In this document: positions 32,926 through 41,855 of the stretch, piece after piece
Numbering within the stretch: position 1 is the stretch's first letter
Layout: each line of letters begins with the position of its first letter
The notes under the pieces: model-generated
Databases searched by the model: none
What the model was told of the DNA's origin: nothing
What the model saw: only the letters and a program-made list of their open reading frames with translations
DNA from: Natronocella acetinitrilica
GTDB taxonomy: Bacteria > Pseudomonadota > Gammaproteobacteria > Nitrococcales > Aquisalimonadaceae
Assembly (NCBI RefSeq): GCF_024170285.1
Contig: NZ_JALJXV010000003.1
Location: forward strand, 1-64,000
Direction of reading: 5' to 3'
DNA: 64,000 bases
Program-made: the position numbers and the translations under genes

Positions 32926-34527
32926 ATGGCCAAGGCCTACCAGCCAACCGACGAGCAGGTGCATATCGTGAGCCTTGCCGCGAGCGGTGGCTCGCTCAAG
33001 GTCGAGGCCGGTGCCGGCACCGGCAAGACCTCGACCCTCGTTGACATCGCCAGGGCGCTCAAGGCGCGGCGCGGCACCTACATTGCATTCAACCGCGCCA
33101 TCGCCGATGAGGCACGCCGGCGTTTTCCGCAGAACGTGCGCAGCAGCACCGCCCACGCACTCGCCTTTCGCGCCGTCGGCCACTACTACAAGGCCCGGCT
33201 CGACCAGCGCCTGACACCCTGGGTGGTGAGCGAGGCACTGCACCTGCCGCGCACCGCGTTCAATCTCGACCCGGCCTTTCAGGCGCAGCTCCTGCTTGGC
33301 TTCATCACCCGCTTCTGCCAGTCGGCGGAGCGCGCCATTGGGCTTCGTCACGCGCCCGCCCAGGAGCTCCTGCGCGCGGTCAAGCCAGAGCGCGGCGTGC
33401 TCGAGCGCAGCGTCATGCGCGATCGCGCCCGCGCACTTGGCCGGGAGCTGCTGCCGCAGGCAAACAGCCTCTGGGCCGCGCTCATCGACCCCCGCGGGCG
33501 GCTGCCGATCACCCATGACGTCTACCTCAAGCTCTGGGCGCTCGAGCGCCCGCACATCCCGGGTGACTTCATCCTCTTCGATGAGGCGCAGGACGCCAAC
33601 CCCATCATGCTCGAGCTGGTCAGAAACCAGCAGCACGCCCAGCACATCTGGGTCGGCGACACCTTCCAGTCGATCTACCAGTGGCGCGGTGCGGTCAACG
33701 CCATGGCGGCGATCGCAACCGAGCACACCGCGCCACTGACCCAGTCGTTTCGCTTCGGCGAGGCGGTTGCCGGGCTTGCCAACGCCATCCTGAAGTCGAT
33801 TGCCGGCGCCGAGGGCACGCTGCGCGGGACGCCGACGATCGACAGCCGCATCGCGCGCCTCGAGCGCCCGCGGGCGATCCTCTCGCGGACCAACCTCGGG
33901 GTGATCGGGCAGGTGCTCGACTGCCTCCAGGACAACCGCAAGCCGATGGTCGCCGGTGGCGTGCGCGAGCTCCTGCGCCTGCTTGAGAGCGCCGAGAAGC
34001 TGATGCACGGGGTCCCCGTGGTGAGCGGCGACCTGGCAGGCTTCCGCGACTGGGAGAGCCTGGTGGAGTACAGCGAGAGCGAGCTCGGACGCGATCTCCA
34101 GCCGCTGGTGAAGATGGTCGACGAGTACGGCGCGCGACTGCTCATCAAGCGCATCGAGCCCCTGGAGGGCCTGCCCGAGTCGCGGGCCGATCTCATCGTC
34201 TCCACGGCCCACAAGTCCAAGGGGCTTGAGTGGGACAGCGTGCTGCTCGACGCCGACTTCAAGGGCCATGACGAGGAGGCCGACCCGGCCGAGCTCACCG
34301 CCCGCGCGAACCTGCTCTATGTCGCGGCCACCCGCGGCATGCGCACCCTCGACATCAGCCTCTGTGAACCCGCCTGCGCGGCGATCGGCGTTGCCGGTGA
34401 ATCACTGCCGCTGGCAACCCCCGAGGCCCGTCAGGCGAGCCAGGCCACGGGCGGCCAGGCGACGCCGCCGCAGGGAGCGCGCGGCGCAACCGCCGCCGCC
34501 GTCGACGCACTGCTCGGACAGGGCTAG
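32926..34527 (+). CDS. UvrD/Rep-type SF1 helicase (compact)
   Basis: 533 aa. Motifs in order: Q-motif TDEQVHIV, Walker A EAGAGTGKTSTL, motif II FILFDEAQDANPIM, motif III VGDTFQSIYQWRGA, motif V STAHKSKGLEWDSVLLD, motif VI LLYVAATRGM. It is shorter than UvrD (about 720 aa) and resembles the FBH1-like or phage/plasmid subgroup with reduced accessory domains. Likely roles are 3'-5' unwinding and removal of recombinase filaments. A low-complexity Ala/Gln-rich tail follows the motor. Confidence 0.9.
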   Translation: MAKAYQPTDEQVHIVSLAASGGSLKVEAGAGTGKTSTLVDIARALKARRGTYIAFNRAIADEARRRFPQNVRSSTAHALAFRAVGHYYKARLDQRLTPWVVSEALHLPRTAFNLDPAFQAQLLLGFITRFCQSAERAIGLRHAPAQELLRAVKPERGVLERSVMRDRARALGRELLPQANSLWAALIDPRGRLPITHDVYLKLWALERPHIPGDFILFDEAQDANPIMLELVRNQQHAQHIWVGDTFQSIYQWRGAVNAMAAIATEHTAPLTQSFRFGEAVAGLANAILKSIAGAEGTLRGTPTIDSRIARLERPRAILSRTNLGVIGQVLDCLQDNRKPMVAGGVRELLRLLESAEKLMHGVPVVSGDLAGFRDWESLVEYSESELGRDLQPLVKMVDEYGARLLIKRIEPLEGLPESRADLIVSTAHKSKGLEWDSVLLDADFKGHDEEADPAELTARANLLYVAATRGMRTLDISLCEPACAAIGVAGESLPLATPEARQASQATGGQATPPQGARGATAAAVDALLGQG

Positions 34528-34913
34528 GCGCCGCCGTCAGCGAGATGGTGGGCGGCGCGCAGGCCAAGCGCGGCAAAGGCCCGCTCGGTGGCGCAGACCA
34601 TGGTCTCCAGTGCCGCCGCGTCGGCTGACGCCGGCAGCGTCAGGCGCTGGCCACCGGGCAATGCCCCACGCCAGGCGTCGAGCGCCGCACGGTAGAGGCG
34701 CTCCGGCTGCCAGGGGCGGGCGCGCAGGGTCGCGTCAGCGGGCAGAAAGGCGGCGCCCGCCGCCCGCGCCTCCTCGGCAAGATCCATCGGGCAGAGCCGA
34801 TCGGCACTGACCGACACCTCGCAGACGTGCTCGCCGCGGCCCCGTATCAACTCAACAGGCACCGTGTAGAGCCAGGATCGCTCGTGCAGGGTCAGCAGAA
34901 TGGCAGTGGACAT
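34524..34913 (-). CDS. Hypothetical protein
   Basis: 129 aa from ATG 34913, with no family recognised. Two cysteines (EHVCEVS, DRLCPMDL) and an Ala-rich helical C-terminus. It overlaps the helicase gene end by 4 nt on the opposite strand. An AT-rich island (34937-34960) divides it from dsbB. Confidence 0.5.
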   Translation of the reverse strand: MSTAILLTLHERSWLYTVPVELIRGRGEHVCEVSVSADRLCPMDLAEEARAAGAAFLPADATLRARPWQPERLYRAALDAWRGALPGGQRLTLPASADAAALETMVCATERAFAALGLRAAHHLADGGA

Positions 34914-35048
34914 GGGGGCACCTGACAGGTTGCTCTTGTTATTATTTCGTCTATTTAAAACCATTCCGTTTTGTGACGCAAGTCTCAATTTGGCCGACGC
35001 GCGCCGAGAATGGTTTTGCCTCTTTATTTTAGCTGGTATTATCCAGCG

Positions 35049-35534
35049 ATGCACAAGCCGATGAAAACCATGCAGCGCGCCGCCCCGCTCGCCGCGGCAG
35101 CCCTCTGCCTGCTGGCGGTGGCGACTGCGTTCGCCCTGCAGGCGGCGCTTGGCCTTGAGCCCTGCCCGCTATGCATCCTGCAGCGCGCTGCCCTGCTGGC
35201 ACTCGCACTTGGCTGCCTTGCGGCGGCCGCGGTGGCGCCACGTCACCCGCGCCTGGCGGCGGGCGCGGTGATCGCGCCGGCCGTGCTCGGGGGGGCGATG
35301 GCGCTTGAGCACCTGCGCATCGCGCTCGCAGGCGACGGCGCGGCGGGCTGCGCGGCACAACCCGCTACCTCGGCGCTGGCCGACTGGCTTGGCGCAACGC
35401 TTGGCAGCGTTTTCCTGGCAAGCGGGCAGTGCGCCGATGTCGATCGTCTCCTCGGCGTCCCCTACCCAGGCTGGGCGCTCCTTGTGCTGGTGGCAGTCCC
35501 GGTGCTGGTCTGCCCGCTGCTTGCCAGGGACTAG
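35049..35534 (+). CDS. dsbB: DsbB, inner-membrane disulfide oxidase
   Basis: Reoxidises DsbA and passes electrons to quinone. 161 aa with four hydrophobic helices. The first periplasmic loop has the redox pair in EPCPLCILQR. The second has GCAAQP and SGQCADVD, equivalent to Cys104/Cys130 of the E. coli protein, followed by PGWALLVLV. It is complete, so it can function with the DsbA-like protein encoded at 53.2-54 kb. I-type conjugation systems of IncI plasmids include thioredoxin-fold helpers, so a role in assembling the transfer machinery is plausible. Confidence 0.92.
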   Translation: MHKPMKTMQRAAPLAAAALCLLAVATAFALQAALGLEPCPLCILQRAALLALALGCLAAAAVAPRHPRLAAGAVIAPAVLGGAMALEHLRIALAGDGAAGCAAQPATSALADWLGATLGSVFLASGQCADVDRLLGVPYPGWALLVLVAVPVLVCPLLARD

Positions 35535-35696
35535 CACCCCGGCCGTTGGTTGCCACGGGCCAGCGGATGGTCTAGGCTTTCGGAAGTCTGGAAGTTAGGG
35601 GGCTTGTGCCCGTTGGCCGGTTGCGCGATGACGCGCGCAGCGTCTGGTCACGCGCGCACCGCCCCAGTCCGAACAGGAGAGCGTGGAGCGTCGCCG

Positions 35697-36137
35697 GTGC
35701 TGGCTGTGCTGCGATTGATGATGGCCTGTTGTGTTTCTCTCGCCGCTGCGGGTGGTGCAGGCGCGTCCGAGACCTCGCGCACGGAGGTCGTGATGATCGC
35801 ACACCCCAGTGTGGTCGGCCCGATGAGTGTGGGCATGGCCCGGGCACTGTTCTCGATGCGCCAGCGCACCCTCCAGGACGGCACGCCGGTCAGCGTCTTC
35901 GTGCTGCCCGATGCCGCCGCCGAGCATGATCAGTTCGTCAAGGAGACACTGCGCGCACTCCCCTATCAGCTGCGAAGCGCCTGGGACCGCCAGGTGTTCT
36001 CAGGCTCCGGGCGCTCCCCGGTCACCGTTTCAAGTGAGCAGGAGATGCTCGCGCGCGTCGCGACGACGCGCGGGGCAATCGGTTATGTCAGACGAGAGCT
36101 TGTCGATGGGCAGGTCCAGATCATTGTCATCGAGTAG
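35697..36137 (+). CDS. Phosphate-type periplasmic binding-protein-like
   Basis: About 146 aa, predicted from GTG 35697 (AGGAGAG upstream); an ATG at 35718 is also possible. A signal peptide precedes ETSRTEVVMIAHPSVVGPMS. It continues LFSMRQRTLQDGTPVSVFVL and WDRQVFSGSGRSPVTV, ending RGAIGYVRRELVDGQV. This is the half-length PstS-like domain seen in proteins encoded with porins and GGDEF genes. It overlaps the porin gene by 32 nt. The probable job is to bind a small anion and report it to the sensor gene downstream (inference). Confidence 0.7.
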   Translation: MLAVLRLMMACCVSLAAAGGAGASETSRTEVVMIAHPSVVGPMSVGMARALFSMRQRTLQDGTPVSVFVLPDAAAEHDQFVKETLRALPYQLRSAWDRQVFSGSGRSPVTVSSEQEMLARVATTRGAIGYVRRELVDGQVQIIVIE

Positions 36138-37308
36138 AGCCGCGGTTGCGGCGCTGGCGGCTGCCCTCTTCAGCGCACCGGGCATCGCCGGCGAGCGCCT
36201 GGAGTCGCTGCAGGTGAGCGGCTTCGTGAGCCAGGGGCTGGTCTACACCAATGAGAACAACCTCTACGGATCGAGCACAAGCGGCGGGGGCAGCACGCAG
36301 CTCACCGAGCTCGGCGTCAACGCCTCGGTGCGCCCGACCCCCCAGCTCCTGCTCTCGGCACAGGTGCTCAGCCGGCGCGCCGGCAGCGATGGCCGCGCCG
36401 CGCGCCCGGCGCTCGATCATGGTGTCGCTGACTACCAGCGCTCGCTTGCCACGGGCGGCACCGCCGGCGTCCAGCTCGGGCGCTTCAAGAACCCCTTCGG
36501 CCTCTACAACCAGACCCGGGACGTGCCCTTTACGCGGCCGGGCATCCTGCTCCCACAGTCGATCTACTTTGACCGCACCCGCTCGGTCGCACTCGCCGCC
36601 GATGGTGCTAGCGTCTACTGGGATGAGCGCGTTGGCCGGGGCGACCTGCGCTTGCAGATCGGTGCCGGCAGGCCGCAGACCGGCGAGGATCTCGCCGCCA
36701 CACTGCGCCTCGACGATCAGCCCGGGTCACTGAACGCCAGGGACTCGATCATCGGCCAGCTGCGCTACGAGCACGATGGTGGGCGCATCGTCGCGGCGCT
36801 GAGCGCGGCGCGCGTTCGCATCGACTTCGACGGCGGCAGCGGCGGGCCGGGAGATGGCAAGACCGATTTTCGCCCGGTCATCCTCTCCTTGCAGTACAAC
36901 AGCGAGGACTGGAGCCTCACCGGGGAATACGCGCTGCGCCCCTTCGAGGTCAGCGGCTTCGATCAGGCGCCGCGCAACTTCGATGTCACCGGCGAGAGCG
37001 GCTATGTGCAGTACGAGCGTCGCCTGGGCCCGGCATGGAGCGCCTTTGTGCGCTACGACGTGCTCTACACCGACCGCAGCGACCGCTCGGGCCGCGACTT
37101 CGAGGGCGCGGGCCAGGGGCCGGCGCACAGCCGCTTCGCCAAGGACCTGACCCTTGGGGTGCGCTGGCGCGTCCACCCCCAGGTGCTGCTCGCAGGCGAG
37201 GTGCATCGCGTCGACGGCACGGGCTGGCTGCCGCTCGCCGATAACGAGCCCGGCGAGATCGATCGGCGCTGGGATCTCTTCCTCCTCCAGGCCTCGCTTC
37301 GGTTCTGA
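36106..37308 (+). CDS. Outer-membrane porin-like beta-barrel protein
   Basis: 400 aa from ATG 36106 (or 36085). A signal peptide (AAVAALAAALFSAPGIAG) is followed by alternating amphipathic strands and a terminal aromatic residue (LLQASLRF), as required for barrel assembly. Segments such as GVQLGRFKNPFGLYNQTRDV and GYVQYERRLGPAWSAFVRYD resemble phosphate-selective (OprO/OprP-like) or related porins. It is the middle gene of the binding protein-porin-GGDEF/EAL operon; the next gene begins 6 nt after its stop. Confidence 0.75.
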   Translation: MGRSRSLSSSRAAVAALAAALFSAPGIAGERLESLQVSGFVSQGLVYTNENNLYGSSTSGGGSTQLTELGVNASVRPTPQLLLSAQVLSRRAGSDGRAARPALDHGVADYQRSLATGGTAGVQLGRFKNPFGLYNQTRDVPFTRPGILLPQSIYFDRTRSVALAADGASVYWDERVGRGDLRLQIGAGRPQTGEDLAATLRLDDQPGSLNARDSIIGQLRYEHDGGRIVAALSAARVRIDFDGGSGGPGDGKTDFRPVILSLQYNSEDWSLTGEYALRPFEVSGFDQAPRNFDVTGESGYVQYERRLGPAWSAFVRYDVLYTDRSDRSGRDFEGAGQGPAHSRFAKDLTLGVRWRVHPQVLLAGEVHRVDGTGWLPLADNEPGEIDRRWDLFLLQASLRF

Positions 37309-37314
37309 CCGGGG

Positions 37315-40200
37315 GTGACGGTGTCCGACACGTCCAGACAAACAGCGCAGGTCAGCCTCACATGGCGCGCGCTCACGCTGACAAGCCTGGTGCTGCTCGC
37401 CCTCGCCATTGTCATCAGCATGCTCGGCAATGCCAGCATGACCGCCCGCTTCGAGGCCCACCAGGAGGAGCTCTTCGAGCGCAAGACGCGCGAGATCGAT
37501 CTTGCCCTGGGCCAGTCCTCCGCCGAGCTCCTGAACCTCGCGAGCGTGCTGGGGATTGCCGCGGTGGAGGTGCGCGGTCTGCTCGGCGGTAGCGAAGGCT
37601 ACCGGTTGCTGCAGGCCGAGTGGCTCAGCATCGAGCTCTCGGCCGGCGTGGATACGATGCAGGTCCTGCTGCCATCGGGGCTGCCGCTCGGCCGCTGGGG
37701 CCCGGAGCCGTTGATCGGCAGGGACGCCGAGGGCGCGCTCCTCGCCGAGGTGCTGGGGGGCGAGCGGCCCGCGAGCGGCATCGTCTGCGCGGCCACATGC
37801 CGGCAGTACGTGGCGGCACCGGCCCTTGGCGGTGGGGAGATTGCCGCCATCGTCATCCTCGAGCGCGGACTGGCCGACATCGCAACCGACGTGGCGCAGA
37901 TCAGCGGTGCGAATGTCGGGCTTTTTGTCGAAGGCGAGGTGCCCGAAGTGCCCCCGGAGATGGCGGACGGCTGGCCCATCGCCCGCCCGGTCCCGGCCTG
38001 GGGCGGACAGATGCCGATCCTCACGCGCGCCGAGGAGAGTTTCCCGCTGCTGATGGAGGCAAGCGCCCGGGCGCAGCGCGAGGCGCTGCGCGAGGAGCCA
38101 ATGCGCCTTCGCGTTGACGGGCGCACCTACAGCATCGGCGCAGTCCCTGTCCCGGGCGGGACGGGTGGCGAGTTTATCCTGGTGCGCGATGTCACGGCCG
38201 GTGTCCGCGCCATCGGTGCCGACACCCGCGCCCTGCTCTATGCGACGATCGGCGGCTGGGCGGTCGCCGCGCTGATCCTGCTTGCGATTCTCTGGGGGCC
38301 GATGGCGCGCATCCGCCGCCTGGCGGACGCCCTGCCCGCGCTTGCCCTTGGCGAGTACACAAAGCTCCGCCGCGCGGTCGGCCCGGGCAGCGAGCGGCTG
38401 CGCGATGAGATCGACGTCCTCGATGGCGCCGCGCTCGATCTTGCCGCGCAGCTCGAGCACCTGGAGGGCGAGGTCGGGCGCCATGCCGATCAGCTCGAGA
38501 CGCAGATGGCGGCGCTGCGCCGCGAGAAGGACTTCGCCTCGCGGCTGCTCGACACCGCGCGCGTGGTGATTCTCACCCAGGAGGCGAACGGGCGCATTGC
38601 CCGCATCAATCACTTTGGCGAAACGCTGGTGGGAGAGCCCGCGGAGTCGCTGGTCGGGCGATCGTTCTCGAGCGTGTTCCTGGGCGGCGATCCGGCCGCG
38701 AGCCGCAAGGCCGCCGATGCGCCAGCGATGGAGGAAGGGGTGTTCGGCGCCATCGACGGCGGGCCCGTCACCATTGCCTGGTATCACGCGAACCTCCACG
38801 ACTCAGGCGACGGGGGGGCGGCGGTGGTGTCCGTGGGCCTCGATGTCACCGCGCGCAAGGGCGCCGAGCAGCACCTCGGCTGGCTCGCGAGCCACGACAC
38901 CCTCACCGGGCTCTACAACCGACGCCAGCTCCAGGCCGGACTCGAGGCCGCCCTCGCCCGCGATGAGGGCGGCGCGGTGATCCACTTCGACCTCGACAGT
39001 TTTCGCGACGTCAACGACTCGAGCGGACACCACGCCGGGGACGAGCTGCTGCGGCTCATTGCCAGCACCCTGGAGCGCGAGTTCTCCGAGCGCGGCGTCC
39101 TGGCGCGGATGGGCGGGGATGAGTTCGCGCTACTTGTTGAGGGCGCCGACGAGTCGCAGGCGGTGGACTGTGCCGAGCGAATCACCCGCACCCTCGATGA
39201 GCTCGTTTTCGTCGATCAGGGCCGGCGCCATCGCATCCAGGCGAGCATCGGCATCGTCTGCTTCCCTCGCCACGGCGAGACCTGCCAGGAGCTTCTCGCC
39301 AATGCCGATCTCGCCATGTACCGCGCCAAGGAGGCGGGCAAGTCCTGGCACGTCCTGCTCGATGAGTCCGGGAGCGAGGCGAAGGCGGCCGTGCGCCAGC
39401 GCGTGTACTGGTCGGATGCGCTGCGCGAGGCCCTGCGCGAGGACCGCCTTGAGCTTCACGCCCAGCCGATCATGCACCTGGAGAGCGGGCGCATCGGCCA
39501 CTTCGAGGTCCTGGTTCGGCTGCGCGACCAAACGGGCGTCCTGCACCCGCCGTCGAGCTTTATCCCCGTCGCCGAGCGCAGCGGCCAGATCAGCCAGATC
39601 GACCTGCACGTGCTCGCCGCCGCGCTGCGCGAGATCGGCGACGAGGGACGGCGCAGCGCACCGGTCAGCCTGGCGGTCAATCTCTCCGCGCAGACCCTGC
39701 GCGACGACGACTTCGTGGCCGAGCTTGCCGAGCGGCTGCGCGAGAGCGGCGCCGACCCGGCGCGACTGACGCTTGAGATCACCGAGACGGTGGCCGTCAC
39801 CGACTTCGCGGCCACCCGGCGGGTGATGGAGGCTGTCAGCGCGCTCGGCTGTCAGTTCGCGCTGGACGACTTCGGGGTCGGCTTCAGCAGCTTCCACTAC
39901 CTCGCACAACTCCCCGCCGCGCTGATCAAGATCGACGGCTCGTTCATCCGCGGGCTCGCGGCGAGCCGCGAGCGCCAGGCGATCGTGAGCGCCATCAGCG
40001 CGATCGCCCAGGGCTTTGACAAGCGCACGGTTGCCGAATTCGTGGAGACCGAGGCGGACGCCGCGGTGCTGCGGGCAATGGGCATTGATTACGCCCAGGG
40101 CGACTTTGTCGGCAAGCCCCTGCCGATCGCCGAGGCGCTGTCGATGGATGAGCTCAGTCTGCGGCGGCGCCCGCCGCGACCGCGCAATGCCCTGCCCTAG
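37315..40200 (+). CDS. Sensor GGDEF-EAL protein (cyclic di-GMP)
   Basis: 961 aa from GTG 37315 (or 37321). One transmembrane segment near the N-terminus (LTSLVLLALAIVISML), a periplasmic sensor of about 260 residues with two cysteines (VCAATC), a second membrane segment at about 310-330, a HAMP-like linker, a PAS domain at about 400-480, GGDEF with intact RMGGDEF at about 598, and an EAL domain whose signature reads EVL (HFEVLVRLR at about 730). EVL is a tolerated variant. Other EAL motifs are present: LTLEITET, DDFGVGFSSF, IKIDGSFI, VAEFVET. As the last gene of its operon it probably converts the binding-protein signal into a cyclic di-GMP change. Confidence 0.93.
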   Translation: MTVSDTSRQTAQVSLTWRALTLTSLVLLALAIVISMLGNASMTARFEAHQEELFERKTREIDLALGQSSAELLNLASVLGIAAVEVRGLLGGSEGYRLLQAEWLSIELSAGVDTMQVLLPSGLPLGRWGPEPLIGRDAEGALLAEVLGGERPASGIVCAATCRQYVAAPALGGGEIAAIVILERGLADIATDVAQISGANVGLFVEGEVPEVPPEMADGWPIARPVPAWGGQMPILTRAEESFPLLMEASARAQREALREEPMRLRVDGRTYSIGAVPVPGGTGGEFILVRDVTAGVRAIGADTRALLYATIGGWAVAALILLAILWGPMARIRRLADALPALALGEYTKLRRAVGPGSERLRDEIDVLDGAALDLAAQLEHLEGEVGRHADQLETQMAALRREKDFASRLLDTARVVILTQEANGRIARINHFGETLVGEPAESLVGRSFSSVFLGGDPAASRKAADAPAMEEGVFGAIDGGPVTIAWYHANLHDSGDGGAAVVSVGLDVTARKGAEQHLGWLASHDTLTGLYNRRQLQAGLEAALARDEGGAVIHFDLDSFRDVNDSSGHHAGDELLRLIASTLEREFSERGVLARMGGDEFALLVEGADESQAVDCAERITRTLDELVFVDQGRRHRIQASIGIVCFPRHGETCQELLANADLAMYRAKEAGKSWHVLLDESGSEAKAAVRQRVYWSDALREALREDRLELHAQPIMHLESGRIGHFEVLVRLRDQTGVLHPPSSFIPVAERSGQISQIDLHVLAAALREIGDEGRRSAPVSLAVNLSAQTLRDDDFVAELAERLRESGADPARLTLEITETVAVTDFAATRRVMEAVSALGCQFALDDFGVGFSSFHYLAQLPAALIKIDGSFIRGLAASRERQAIVSAISAIAQGFDKRTVAEFVETEADAAVLRAMGIDYAQGDFVGKPLPIAEALSMDELSLRRRPPRPRNALP

Positions 40201-40212
40201 CCGGGCGGCGAG

Positions 40213-40764
40213 CTAACGGCCGGGACCGCTCTCCGCGGCCGGTACCGCCCGCTGCCTGGTGCGGGAGAGCCCGAGGCGCTCAAGCACGCCGAGCGTGCGC
40301 GCAGTGCGCTCGGCACCATCGGCCGTGTCATTCAATGCCGCCGTCGAGAGACCCACCACATGGTCGCGCTCGCGCTGCCAGGCGCGCAGCAGCCGGCCCT
40401 CGATCATCTCCTCGACATCGAGTGCGCTGCTGCGGTAGTGCGCGTGATCCACCGTGTTGCTGACCTCGATCAGGGCGCTGTCCTCGGAGAGGCGCATGTA
40501 GCGCGGCGCACGCCCATCATCCACCATGCTCCTGAACCGCGCCGCCGCCTCATAGGGCAGAGAGCCAAGATGCACGCGCAGCGTGCAGGTCATCGGAGAG
40601 GGCTCGTCCGCCGCCGCCGGGTCGCGCGCCTCCCAGCGCGCCGAGCAGGCGCGCAGGATCTGCGCGTCGCTAACGGCACTGATCTGCCGGGCGAGGGCGA
40701 GCGGCGGCAGGTGATCCGCCGAACCGGTGTGTGCTGCATAACTCGTGGTGCGTCCCTGCGCCAT
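40213..40764 (-). CDS. Hypothetical protein
   Basis: 183 aa with a very strong AGGAGGT ribosome-binding site and an AT-rich promoter island (40779-40808). Family not recognised. It has a central alpha/beta segment (TCTLRVHLGSLPYEAAARFR...ALIEVSNTVDHAHY) and a helical C-terminus. No signal peptide. It converges with the GGDEF-EAL gene. Confidence 0.6.
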   Translation of the reverse strand: MAQGRTTSYAAHTGSADHLPPLALARQISAVSDAQILRACSARWEARDPAAADEPSPMTCTLRVHLGSLPYEAAARFRSMVDDGRAPRYMRLSEDSALIEVSNTVDHAHYRSSALDVEEMIEGRLLRAWQRERDHVVGLSTAALNDTADGAERTARTLGVLERLGLSRTRQRAVPAAESGPGR

Positions 40765-40838
40765 CGGGTCAGACCTCCTGTCTTTTTTATTTCCATTCTA
40801 TAACAAAAGACAGGCGACGGGGGGATGTCGTGGTCCTG

Positions 40839-41129
40839 CTAGGGCGAGTCACCCGCAACGGCCGCCGCGTAGCGGGCCAGCACATGCGACTCAAGCGCGT
40901 CCTCGAGGCCGGTGAAGTAGACGAGCTCGCCCGCATCATCGAGCTCGAGGAGCGGCGTCCAGCGCCCCTGCGCCCACTGCTTCACGCGAAGCCTGGCGCT
41001 GCCAAGCGTTGCACTCACGTCGATGTGCTGGTCACGGTAGCACCGCTCCCGGCTGTCACTGATGTCGCACTGCTCGCCGCCCGCCAGCAGTGCCAGGCGG
41101 TGGGCGCAGAGAATAAAGGGGATCACCAT
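40839..41129 (-). CDS. Hypothetical protein with cysteines
   Basis: 96 aa, not recognised. The N-terminus is weakly hydrophobic (VIPFILCAHRLALLAGGEQC), and the body is strand-rich (HIDVSATLGSARLRVKQW, WTPLLELDDAGELVYFTGL). The start sits after an AT-rich island shared with the divergent DUF1064 gene. Confidence 0.5.
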   Translation of the reverse strand: MVIPFILCAHRLALLAGGEQCDISDSRERCYRDQHIDVSATLGSARLRVKQWAQGRWTPLLELDDAGELVYFTGLEDALESHVLARYAAAVAGDSP

Positions 41130-41209
41130 GATCGTGGCTGCTCTGTCCGGGTGGTCGGGGCCATGAATTCGGCTATAATAACATAGAAATAAAATGTCAC
41201 CAGAGGGGG

Positions 41210-41812
41210 ATGAGGATGGCAGGCGGGGGAATCATGCAACTGCGCCGCGAACTGCTGAGCGCGGAGGATCGCGCGGCAATCGATGGCGGGCGACTCTCCG
41301 CCTCGCACTACCGCGAACTCCTTGTTCGTGGGGCGCTTCGCGCAGGCACCCGGCAACGCCCGCCAGGCGCCGGCGCGCCAGAGGCGAGCAGCCCCGTCGC
41401 GCAGCCACCGGCCGCGCAGAAGCAGCCGGGCGCGGAAGGCGTGAAGCCGCGTCCCTCGAAGATGGGCAACCGCAAGACCACCATCAACGGCCAGGTGTTT
41501 GACTCCGGCTGGGAGGCCGAGCGCTACCTCCAGCTCAGGGCCGACGAGGCAAGCGGGCTCATCACCGACCTGCGCACCCAGGTCGCCTTTGCGATCATCA
41601 TCAACGACATGCATGTCTGTGACTACGTCTGCGACTTCGCATACCTGGACGCCGACGGCGAGGCGGTGGTCGAGGATGCAAAGGGCTACCTGACGCCGAT
41701 GTACCGGCTTAAAAAGAAGCTCATGCGCGCCGTTCACGGCATCGAGATCCGCGAGTCCTACAGGCCGAAAAAGACGCCACGATCGGGACGTCCGCCACGC
41801 AAGCGGCGCTGA
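41210..41812 (+). CDS. DUF1064 phage/plasmid nuclease-like protein
   Basis: 200 aa. After a 70-residue basic, flexible N-terminus, the DUF1064 core is clear: MGNRKTTINGQVFDSGWEAE with RYLQL, then LITDLRTQVAFAI, VCDYVCDFAYLDADGEAVVE followed by DAKGYLTPMYRLKKKLM. The E...D...E-x-K spacing (WEAER, CDFAYLD, VVEDAKG) is that of PD-(D/E)xK endonucleases. It ends in a basic tail (KKTPRSGRPPRKRR). Likely a structure-specific nuclease in replication or recombination. Confidence 0.85.
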   Translation: MRMAGGGIMQLRRELLSAEDRAAIDGGRLSASHYRELLVRGALRAGTRQRPPGAGAPEASSPVAQPPAAQKQPGAEGVKPRPSKMGNRKTTINGQVFDSGWEAERYLQLRADEASGLITDLRTQVAFAIIINDMHVCDYVCDFAYLDADGEAVVEDAKGYLTPMYRLKKKLMRAVHGIEIRESYRPKKTPRSGRPPRKRR

Positions 41813-41855
41813 GCAGACTCGTGGTATAATTCAAGAAAAAAGAAAGGAGCCAGTG

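Noticed and set aside
32647-34269. 540-codon - strand frame opposite the UvrD-like helicase
   Set aside because: Shadow of a helicase with all SF1 motifs.
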